64,000 bases of DNA from Lachnospiraceae bacterium KGMB03038 (GTDB lineage: Bacteria > Bacillota > Clostridia > Lachnospirales > Lachnospiraceae), in contig CP041667.1 of the NCBI GenBank assembly GCA_007361935.1, positions 496,001 through 560,000 of the forward strand. The letters are read 5' to 3'. Shown one piece after another: positions 57,285 to 64,000 of this stretch. A model generated the notes under the pieces. That model was not told the DNA's origin. It was given only the letters and a program-made list of their open reading frames with translations, and did no database searches. Each line of letters opens with the position of its first letter. The first letter of the stretch is position 1. The position numbers and the translations under genes are program-made.

Positions 57285-58556
57285 ATGTTAAAAGAGATTA
57301 CAATGCCGGCAGGCGGCCAGACGACAGATACCTCTGTGATCGGCGCTTGGCTGGTGAAAAAGGGAGACAAAGTAAAGCGCGGCGATGCTCTTCTGGAGAT
57401 TGAAACAGATAAAGCGACATTGACGGTAGAAAGCTTTGCCAAGGGAACAGTCCTGGCAATTCTTGCTGAAGAAGGAGACGAGGCTTCTGCGGGGGATGTG
57501 ATCGCCTATATCGGAGAAGAAAGCGATCTGCCGGAAGTGGAAAGAAGGCTAAACGCTGGGACAACACAGTCCGCAGAGGATAAGCAAGAACTGCCAGAAC
57601 AGAAGATCAGCGCAGGCAGACAGGAAGATGAATATCAACCGATAGATCTATCCGCTCCAATCAGATATGAGGCTGGAACGGAGGAGAATACCGCAGGAGG
57701 GAAAGAAGCGCTGGGAGATATCAAAGCTATGCCGAATGCCAAAAAGTTGGCGAGAGAGGAAAAGGTTTCCTTAAAAGATGTGGCTGAATATGCCGGGAAA
57801 TCAATCTTAAAACGCCAGGATGTGCAGGCTTACCTGGAGCGGGCAGAAAAAATAGCGCCGCCAGATGCTGGAAATGCGGATGAGAAAATTCCGCTTACCA
57901 ACATGCGTAAGGTGATCGCCAGAAGAATGACGGAGAGCGCTCAGAATATCCCTGCTTTCCAAGCGGCAGTAGAAGTGAATATGGAACGGTGTATTGCTTT
58001 CCGCAAAACGATAAATGAAGCGCGTAAAGAAGGAAAGATCTCCTATAATGATATTCTGTTCAAATGTATGGAAGCGGCGATCCGCAGATATCCTTATTTG
58101 AATGCATCTTATACAGAAGAGGCGATCATCCTCCACAAAGATGTGAACATTGGTCTTGCTGTTTCTGTGGAAGCCGGTCTTGTAGTGCCGGTAGTAAAAC
58201 AGGTTAATGGAAAAGGAATTGAGGCGATTTCTGCCGAAAATAGAATAAATATTAAAAAGGCAAGGGAAGGGAAGCTCATGCCGGAGGATATGTCCGGCGG
58301 TACGATCACCCTGTCAAATCTGGGCATGTACCCGATTACAGAGTTTAACGCAATCATCAATCCTCCGGAAGTATGTATCCTGGCTGTGGGAGCTATGGAA
58401 GAGAAGCCGGTATTCGAGCAGGGACAGTGGAGACCGGTCCCGGTGATGAAGATCACAGGAAGTTTTGACCACAGAGTCATTGACGGAGCCTACGGCGCGG
58501 AATTCTTAGCGGAACTTAAGAAGGTTATCGAAAATCCTGCCCTTGCGCTGTTGTAG
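57285..58556 (+). CDS. Dihydrolipoamide acyltransferase (E2)
   Basis: A 423-residue E2. One lipoyl domain with the attachment lysine at about residue 43 (IETDKATL), a peripheral subunit-binding domain (AMPNAKKLAREEKVSLKDV, about 145-185), and a catalytic domain with LTNMRKVIARRMTES and the DHRVIDG motif (catalytic His about 396). It forms the core of the complex and passes the acyl group to CoA. Linkers between domains are Glu/Gln/Ala-rich. Acyl specificity is unknown. Confidence 0.94.
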   Translation: MLKEITMPAGGQTTDTSVIGAWLVKKGDKVKRGDALLEIETDKATLTVESFAKGTVLAILAEEGDEASAGDVIAYIGEESDLPEVERRLNAGTTQSAEDKQELPEQKISAGRQEDEYQPIDLSAPIRYEAGTEENTAGGKEALGDIKAMPNAKKLAREEKVSLKDVAEYAGKSILKRQDVQAYLERAEKIAPPDAGNADEKIPLTNMRKVIARRMTESAQNIPAFQAAVEVNMERCIAFRKTINEARKEGKISYNDILFKCMEAAIRRYPYLNASYTEEAIILHKDVNIGLAVSVEAGLVVPVVKQVNGKGIEAISAENRINIKKAREGKLMPEDMSGGTITLSNLGMYPITEFNAIINPPEVCILAVGAMEEKPVFEQGQWRPVPVMKITGSFDHRVIDGAYGAEFLAELKKVIENPALALL

Positions 58557-58586
58557 GCGGAAGAAAATATATAGGAGGCGTAGAAG

Positions 58587-59969
58587 GTGAGCAAGAAAGA
58601 CTATGACATAATCGTGATCGGAGGCGGACCGGGAGGATATTCTGCCGCTATATCGGCCGCGAAAGAAGGGCAGAAAGTTCTTCTGTTTGAAGGGGAGGCT
58701 ATCGGAGGCACCTGCCTGAATGTGGGATGTATTCCGACGAAATATCTGCTGGATAAAGCGGCGGCTTTGGAGAAGATCCGAAGTCTGGCTGGAAAGCGGA
58801 TCTTAGAAGAAGCCGGATACTACAGCTTTCAAAAGATTCAAGAAGGCCGGTCGGCAGTGGTCAAAAAACTGGTGGGAGGCGTGGAATATCTTCTGAAAGC
58901 CAATCGGGTAGATGTGGTACGCAAAAACGCTGTTTTCAGACAGCCTGGCCAGGTGGAATGCGATGGTGAGGTTTATGAGGGAAAGCATATCATTATCGCG
59001 ACCGGATCCCAGAGCAGCCAGATCCCAATTCCAGGAGCAGAGTACGCCATTACCAGTACAGAGGCGCTTGCTCTTTCCAAGATACCTAAGAAACTGACGG
59101 TGATCGGCGGAGGCGTGATCGGGATGGAACTTGCCAGCGCGTTTCATTCCTTTGGCGCGGAAGTGACGGTGATCGAAGTGCTTCCAGAACTCTTTCCGGC
59201 GGAGGACAAGAAAGCCGTATCTTATCTGACCAAAGAGTTGAAAAAGAGAGGGATCCAAATATTCTGCGGAACTGGAGTAAAGGAGATCCGGAAGGCGGCA
59301 GATGGATACCAGGTAGTATATGGAGGAGAGGAATCCGGGGAAGCGCAGGCGGATATCGTCTTGATGGCGACTGGGAGAAAACCAAGACTTACCGGTATCG
59401 ACGCCGAGGCTCTGGGGTTGGAATTGACGGAGAAAAAAGAAATCAAAACGGACTGTCATATGCAGACGAACCTTCCCAATGTGTACGCGATCGGAGATGT
59501 GGCAGGTGGTTATCAGCTTGCACATGCGGCCTATGCGGAAGGAGAGGCGGCAGTAGCCCATATTCTTGGGAAGGAAGGGGAGGCAGACTTGGCTGTTATG
59601 CCAAGATGCATCTATACAATGCCGGCTTTTGCGGCCGTTGGTATGAGTGATGAGAAGGCAAAGGAACAAGGAATCGAGACGGCAGCGGGAGAGTTTTCCT
59701 ATGTGGGAAACGGCATGGCTCTTGCAGAAGGGGCGGAAGGCCTGGTGCGGGTCCTGATGGATAAAAGGCAGAAGAAGACCATCGGCGTACAGATTATAGG
59801 GGAAGGCGCTCCGGAACTGATCTCGTTTGCGTCTCTGGCTGTAAAGAAAGAACTGACACTTGAGGAGTGGGGGAACTTGATCGTAGCCCATCCGTCGCTG
59901 TCTGAGATGGTAAAAGAGGCGGCACTGGATTGCTTTGGGCTAAGTGTGCATGGAAGCGTAAAGAAGTAA
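58587..59969 (+). CDS. lpdA: Dihydrolipoamide dehydrogenase (E3)
   Basis: A 460-residue flavoprotein: FAD motif IIVIGGGPGGYSAAISA, redox disulfide in GGTCLNVGCIPTKYLL (Cys43 and Cys48), NAD motif TVIGGGVIGMELASAF, NVYAIGDVAGGYQLAH, and catalytic IVAHPSLSEMVKEA. It reoxidises E2 lipoamide with NAD. There is no fused lipoyl domain. AGGAGG precedes a GTG start. Operon-specific rather than general, judged by position. Confidence 0.95.
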   Translation: MSKKDYDIIVIGGGPGGYSAAISAAKEGQKVLLFEGEAIGGTCLNVGCIPTKYLLDKAAALEKIRSLAGKRILEEAGYYSFQKIQEGRSAVVKKLVGGVEYLLKANRVDVVRKNAVFRQPGQVECDGEVYEGKHIIIATGSQSSQIPIPGAEYAITSTEALALSKIPKKLTVIGGGVIGMELASAFHSFGAEVTVIEVLPELFPAEDKKAVSYLTKELKKRGIQIFCGTGVKEIRKAADGYQVVYGGEESGEAQADIVLMATGRKPRLTGIDAEALGLELTEKKEIKTDCHMQTNLPNVYAIGDVAGGYQLAHAAYAEGEAAVAHILGKEGEADLAVMPRCIYTMPAFAAVGMSDEKAKEQGIETAAGEFSYVGNGMALAEGAEGLVRVLMDKRQKKTIGVQIIGEGAPELISFASLAVKKELTLEEWGNLIVAHPSLSEMVKEAALDCFGLSVHGSVKK

Positions 59970-59983
59970 AGGAGGAGACGTCT

Positions 59984-61534
59984 ATGGGAAATTATTTAAT
60001 TGGACTGGATTATGGGACGGGAGGAGGAAAGGCCTGTATTATCGATGAAAATGCAGATGTGCTGGCCTATTCTTTCCAAGAATATCCGATATACGTGGAT
60101 AAACCGTCCTGGTCAGAACATGATGCGGAGAACTACTGGACCCTGGCCTGTGAAACCATACGGGACTGTCTCAAGAAATCGGGAGTCTCGCCGGAAGAGA
60201 TTCGTGGAATCGGCATTTCTTCAGCCCAGCCTTGCCTCGTGATGGTGGATAAGGCTTGTAATCCTATCAATCGGGCGTATAACCTGATGGACCGCCGGGC
60301 GGTGGATCAAGTAGAATGGCTGCGGGAGAATGTTGGCGTGGACGAGATCTTCCAGATCAACGGCAATCGGATCGAGGATTATCCTACGATGGTCAACATT
60401 ATGTGGGAGAAAGAGAACCGGCCGGAGGATTATAAGAGAATCTGGAAAACCCTTACGATAGATGGGTTTGTACGCCTTAGGATGACAGGGGTGGCAGCTA
60501 TGAGCTATTCCCACGGCGGATTCTGGGGTGTAGCCTATGATATCCGGAAAAAAGAGTTTAACCAGGAACTGATGGACAAAATCGGGATTGATATGGATCT
60601 TATGCCGGATCTCTATCCCTGTGAAGCGGTGATAGGGACAGTGACAGAGAAAGCGGCCAAAGAACTGGGGTTGGTGCCAGGGATACCCGTATGTGCGGGA
60701 CAGGTGGACTGCAATGCTGGATTTGTGGGCGGCGGCGCGATCACGCCGGGAGATGTACAGATCAATCTTGGAACCTGCGGGGTCATGGGAGTAGTCAATG
60801 ACAGCAAAGAGTTTATTGATCTGGTATGTAATGATGCTTATACCACGAACTCCTGCAACGACTTTATTTCGATTGCGGTAGTTCTGACGGGAGGACAGGT
60901 GCTCAGATATCTGCGGGATAATTTCTGCCAGATGGAAAATGCCACAGCGAAATTAATGGACGGCATGGATGTGTATGATATTATGAATAAAGAGGCGGAA
61001 AAGATTCCGGCGGGAAGCGAAGGGCTGATCGTACTGCCTTACCTTGCGGGCGAGCGGACGGTTTTGTGGGATGCTTATGCAAGAGGAACGGTGTTTGGCT
61101 TGTCCATGCATCACACGAAAGGCCATCTGATCCGGGCGTTCATGGAAGGGGTAGCCTATGCTCTGTATGATAACTACCGTCTGATGCTGGAGAAGGGGAT
61201 CAAAGCCAACGCGCCGATCATTTTGAATGAAGGCGGGGCGAAAAGTAAGCTGTGGCGCCGGATTATTACAGATGTCTTCAATGTGCCTACCGCGTTTGTG
61301 GAGAACCGGGTAGGAGCGCCCTACGGCGATGCGATCTTGGCGGGAGTATCCGCCGGGGTTTTCCAGGACTTTACCATTGCCAAAGAAAAGGTAAACTATA
61401 TTGATTATATGGAACCGGATGAGGAAAACCATAAACGGTATATGGAGTATTTCCAGATTTATCACCGGCTGTATGAACATTTAAAGGACGACTTTGCGGA
61501 CTTGTATCACGCGGCGAAAAAGTATGAAGCATAA
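59984..61534 (+). CDS. FGGY-family carbohydrate kinase, module 4
   Basis: A 516-residue kinase: LIGLDYGTGGGKACIIDENA, GIGISSAQPCLVMVD, NLMDRRAVDQVEW, catalytic aspartate in PVCAGQVDCNAGFVGGGA with the phosphate loop INLGTCGVMGV. The block SSAQPC replaces the GQ-HG of xylulokinase, so it is a separate subfamily. AAAGGAGGAGA precedes ATG 59984. Its place among E1/E2/E3, lplA and dhaK suggests that the complex's substrate derives from a phosphorylated ketose. The lipoate ligase start overlaps its end. Confidence 0.85.
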   Translation: MGNYLIGLDYGTGGGKACIIDENADVLAYSFQEYPIYVDKPSWSEHDAENYWTLACETIRDCLKKSGVSPEEIRGIGISSAQPCLVMVDKACNPINRAYNLMDRRAVDQVEWLRENVGVDEIFQINGNRIEDYPTMVNIMWEKENRPEDYKRIWKTLTIDGFVRLRMTGVAAMSYSHGGFWGVAYDIRKKEFNQELMDKIGIDMDLMPDLYPCEAVIGTVTEKAAKELGLVPGIPVCAGQVDCNAGFVGGGAITPGDVQINLGTCGVMGVVNDSKEFIDLVCNDAYTTNSCNDFISIAVVLTGGQVLRYLRDNFCQMENATAKLMDGMDVYDIMNKEAEKIPAGSEGLIVLPYLAGERTVLWDAYARGTVFGLSMHHTKGHLIRAFMEGVAYALYDNYRLMLEKGIKANAPIILNEGGAKSKLWRRIITDVFNVPTAFVENRVGAPYGDAILAGVSAGVFQDFTIAKEKVNYIDYMEPDEENHKRYMEYFQIYHRLYEHLKDDFADLYHAAKKYEA

Positions 61535-62528
61535 GTATCTTTTGATAAATGACTGTACCGATCCTTATTATAATCTTGCTCTGGAAGAATATCTGCTCTT
61601 GAATCACAGGGAAGGAACGATTGGGCTGCTCTGGCAGAACGATCAAACGATCGTGGTCGGGAGACACCAAAATACGATTGAAGAGATCAATCAAGGCTAT
61701 GTCAAAGAGCATGGGATTAAGGTGGTAAGGCGGACTACTGGAGGGGGAGCCGTCTACCACGACCTGGGAAATCTGAATTATTCTTTGATCACAGACTATG
61801 ACAAGGACGGAAGCCCTCCTACAATGAGCGAACTGGCCTATCCTGTCATTGACACACTGGAAAGCTTTGGAGTGCATGCCTCTTTTAGCGGACGAAATGA
61901 TATTATGATAGAGGGAAAGAAAGTGTCTGGAACGGCGCAGAGGATTTATGAAGAAAGAATCCTGCACCACGGCTGTCTTTTGTTTGAATCCGATCTGAGC
62001 AAAGTATCAAAGAGTCTGAATGTACGAGCGGATAAGTTTTCGTCCAAAGCGGTGAAATCTGTACGGGGAAGAGTAGCCAACATCCGAGATTTCTTAACGG
62101 AAGATACTTCAATAGAAGAGTTTAAAGAACGGCTGGCTCAGCATCTTTTGGGAGAGGGAAGCTGGGTAGAACTGGAGCTCGATCAAAGGGATAAGCAGGA
62201 GATAGAGAAACTGAAGAGAGAAAAATACGAGACCTGGGAATGGAATTACGGACTTCCGATCAAGTATTCCGCCCATAATTATAGAAAGTTTCCAGGCGGG
62301 ACGGTGGAAGTCTACTTAAACATTAATAAAGGCAGAATCGAAACATGCCAAATGTTTGGGGATTTTATGGCTCTGCGTCCGGCTTCAGAAGTGGCCGGGA
62401 AGCTGGAAGAGTGCCGATACCGTTATAAAGACGTGGAAAGGATTCTTGCCGGACTCAGTATAGAAGAATATTTCGGGACAGTCAGCATCGGGGAAGTGGC
62501 AAAGACGATATGCTGTGCGGAGGAATAA
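61524..62528 (+). CDS. lplA: Lipoate--protein ligase
   Basis: A 334-residue LplA: TIGLLWQNDQTIVVGRHQNT, VVRRTTGGGAVYHDLGNLNY, SGRNDIMIEGKKVSGTAQ with the catalytic lysine region, and an LplA C-terminal domain (WEWNYGLPIKYSAHNYRK). It attaches free lipoate to the E2 lipoyl domain, so the operon encodes both the complex and its activation. ATG 61524 lies within the end of the kinase gene (11-base overlap) with only a weak ribosome site, which suggests coupled translation. Confidence 0.94.
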   Translation: MKHKYLLINDCTDPYYNLALEEYLLLNHREGTIGLLWQNDQTIVVGRHQNTIEEINQGYVKEHGIKVVRRTTGGGAVYHDLGNLNYSLITDYDKDGSPPTMSELAYPVIDTLESFGVHASFSGRNDIMIEGKKVSGTAQRIYEERILHHGCLLFESDLSKVSKSLNVRADKFSSKAVKSVRGRVANIRDFLTEDTSIEEFKERLAQHLLGEGSWVELELDQRDKQEIEKLKREKYETWEWNYGLPIKYSAHNYRKFPGGTVEVYLNINKGRIETCQMFGDFMALRPASEVAGKLEECRYRYKDVERILAGLSIEEYFGTVSIGEVAKTICCAEE

Positions 62529-62531
62529 GAG

Positions 62532-63125
62532 ATGAAGGTCGTTTGTATGGGAGACAGCCTGACATATGGATATGGAGTTGCAAGGGCAGCGGTGTGGACT
62601 GCCCTTCTTTCTGATGCGTGGCCCCAAATGAGCGTGATCAATAGAGGGATCAGCGGGGATACCACGGGAGGAATGATGGCGCGCCTGGAAAGGGATGTGG
62701 TGGAAGAACAGCCGGATTTTGCGATTTTGATGGGCGGAAGCAACGACATCTTTTTTGGGCGGGATTTAAAAGGGGCAAAGTGCGGCATCAGCGGGATGGT
62801 ATTTCAATGTTTAGCCAATAAAATCAAAGTTGGGCTGGGCGTTCCTTTTCCGGTAGTCCAGGAAGGAATCGATGATAGGTGGAAACCATATGCGGGCGGA
62901 GAGAAAGTGCAGGAACTGCTCAAAGAATACAGACAATGGCTTCTGGAGTTTGGAGAGAGTTTTTCGATCGAGATCCTGGATTTTTGGAAAGTTCTGTCAG
63001 AACGGAAGGAAACCATAGGAAGATATTATCTGGATGGGATTCATCTGAATCCATTGGGGCATCGTTTGATCGGAGAATACCTGATAAAAAGGTTTTCCGT
63101 GAAATACAGCAATATGCTACAATAA
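62532..63125 (+). CDS. SGNH/GDSL-family hydrolase
   Basis: A 197-residue hydrolase: block I VCMGDSLTYGYG with the nucleophile serine, block II glycine in NRGISGDTTGG, block III MGGSNDIFF, and block V DGIHLNPLGH with catalytic Asp and His. No signal peptide, so it acts in the cytosol. It starts 3 bases after lplA. Deacylation of an acetylated or otherwise esterified sugar would suit the operon, but that is inference. Confidence 0.87.
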   Translation: MKVVCMGDSLTYGYGVARAAVWTALLSDAWPQMSVINRGISGDTTGGMMARLERDVVEEQPDFAILMGGSNDIFFGRDLKGAKCGISGMVFQCLANKIKVGLGVPFPVVQEGIDDRWKPYAGGEKVQELLKEYRQWLLEFGESFSIEILDFWKVLSERKETIGRYYLDGIHLNPLGHRLIGEYLIKRFSVKYSNMLQ

Positions 63126-63175
63126 CAATACCAATATGCCGGTGTTGTGAATAAAGAAAGAAAAGAGGTTTGATC

Positions 63176-64000
63176 ATGAAGAAAATTATCAATCACCCAG
63201 ACCATGTTGTGCAGGAAATGATGGAGGGCTATATCGCTGCCTACGGAAGATATTTTAAGAAGCATCCGAAGGTAAACGGCGTCCTCTTAAAACAAAGCAG
63301 AAAAGATAAAGTTGCCCTTGTAATCGGCGGGGGAAGCGGTCATGAGCCTATGTTCTCCGGATTTGTCGGAAAAGGGTTGGCGGATGCGGCTGCCTGCGGG
63401 AACTTTTTCGCTTCTCCGGATCCAAATACAGTCTATGAGACGGCAAAAGCGGTGGAACAAGGAAAGGGAGTCCTTTTTGTCTATGGATGTTATGCCGGGG
63501 ATAACTTGAACTTTGATATGGGTGAAGAGTTCTTGAATGATGAGGGGATCTCTACCGCCCACGTGCGGGTGTGGGACGACGTAGCCTCCGCTCCGAAGGA
63601 GAGGATCAGCGACCGCAGGGGTATTGCCGGGGATGTGTTCGTTGTCAAGATTGCGGGAGCGGCTTGTGATGCGGGACTCTCGCTTGAAGAAGTGACCAGG
63701 GTAACGGAGAAAGCCAGGGATAATACCAGGAGCGTAGGAGTGGCTACCGCTCCGGCTCAGCTTCCAGGGGTGGACCGTCCGATTTTTGAACTTCCGGAAG
63801 GAAAGATCGAGTATGGAATGGGACTTCATGGAGAGCGGGGAGTACTCAGGACAGACTGGCAGGAGGCGGATGTTCTGGCGGAACGTATGTATGGCCAGAT
63901 TATGGAAGATGCGGATCTGTCGGCGGGAGATGAGGTGTGTGTCCTTGTAAATGGTCTTGGCTCTACTTCTATCGCGGAACTGGCGATTGTTTACCGTAAA
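63176..64000 (+). CDS. dhaK: Dihydroxyacetone kinase subunit DhaK (cut by window edge)
   Basis: The first 275 residues of a DhaK/DAK1 protein, open to the window edge. HPDHVVQEMMEGYIAAYGR, VIGGGSGHEPMFSGFVGKG, YAGDNLNFDMG and GMGLHGERG are diagnostic; His218 in the last block matches the residue that binds dihydroxyacetone covalently. The family includes dihydroxyacetone kinases (PTS- or ATP-driven) and erythrulose kinases of tetritol pathways. AGAGG lies upstream of ATG 63176. What follows the window (dhaL, dhaM) would decide the phosphoryl donor. Confidence 0.93.
   Translation, partial: MKKIINHPDHVVQEMMEGYIAAYGRYFKKHPKVNGVLLKQSRKDKVALVIGGGSGHEPMFSGFVGKGLADAAACGNFFASPDPNTVYETAKAVEQGKGVLFVYGCYAGDNLNFDMGEEFLNDEGISTAHVRVWDDVASAPKERISDRRGIAGDVFVVKIAGAACDAGLSLEEVTRVTEKARDNTRSVGVATAPAQLPGVDRPIFELPEGKIEYGMGLHGERGVLRTDWQEADVLAERMYGQIMEDADLSAGDEVCVLVNGLGSTSIAELAIVYRK

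Noticed and set aside
1..64000. CRISPR arrays, tRNA or rRNA genes, prophage
   Set aside because: No regularly spaced repeats, cloverleaf, rRNA or phage structural genes were recognised on reading the window.

Overview
The window looks like a chromosome segment of a spore-forming Clostridia bacterium, most likely a gut-type Lachnospiraceae. Grounds: sporulation genes (spoIIR, a SPOCS/LysM protein), strong AGGAGG ribosome sites, split two-gene transketolases, many sugar ABC systems of the RbsABC type, and housekeeping genes in a Clostridia-like order. This placement is inference; there is no rRNA or tRNA gene to confirm it.

Layout. (A) 1-9068, plus strand: module 1, the end of a sugar ABC transporter (ATPase, permease, binding lipoprotein), then a zinc polyol dehydrogenase, an SDR, a split transketolase pair, a second zinc dehydrogenase and a sedoheptulokinase-like FGGY kinase. 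(B) 9073-10933: a complete IS1182-family insertion sequence. (C) 10989-16728: a four-carbon acid-sugar region on the minus strand (KdgT-type permease, DUF1537 kinase, PdxA2-type dehydrogenase, DeoR regulator, YcxB-like protein) facing a plus-strand RpiB-family isomerase. (D) 16835-35168: housekeeping (HAD phosphatase, murF, ddl, pncB, plsC, a PrcB_C-like lipoprotein, a SPOCS/LysM protein, ispE, a GntR regulator, spoIIR, a CDF transporter, acyl-ACP thioesterase, cvfB-like, dnaE, pfkA, a DUF1934 protein). (E) 35178-40885: module 2, an RpiB-family isomerase between two near-identical perfect palindromes, then a minus-strand operon of split transketolase (reversed subunit order), TIM-barrel isomerase, FGGY kinase and cyclase, driven by a promoter with a C9 tract in its spacer. 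(F) 41048-51638: module 3, RpiR and LacI regulators, a second RbsABC-type transporter, a third split transketolase, a glycerol-kinase-like enzyme with an altered active site, and a sorbitol-type dehydrogenase. (G) 51743-53313: a trigger-factor-like lipoprotein and a histidine phosphatase. (H) 53332-64000: module 4, a DeoR regulator facing an operon for a complete 2-oxo-acid/acyloin dehydrogenase complex, a class II aldolase homologue with a rebuilt active site, an FGGY kinase, lipoate ligase, an SGNH hydrolase and the start of a DhaK kinase.

How it fits together. Modules 1, 2 and 3 share one plan: take up or make a polyol or ketose, phosphorylate it with an FGGY kinase, and pass the product to a dedicated two-subunit transketolase. 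Three separate split transketolases within 44 kb suggest substrate-specific ketol transfer (pentuloses, tetruloses, or branched sugars such as apulose) rather than general pentose-phosphate work. Region C looks like a D-threonate/D-erythronate pathway ending in dihydroxyacetone phosphate, and module 4 looks like acyl-CoA formation from a phosphorylated sugar under DeoR control. Regulatory signals are unusually legible: matching DeoR-type boxes over two promoters, duplicated operators 102 bp apart before pdxA2, and a candidate phase-variable promoter for module 2.
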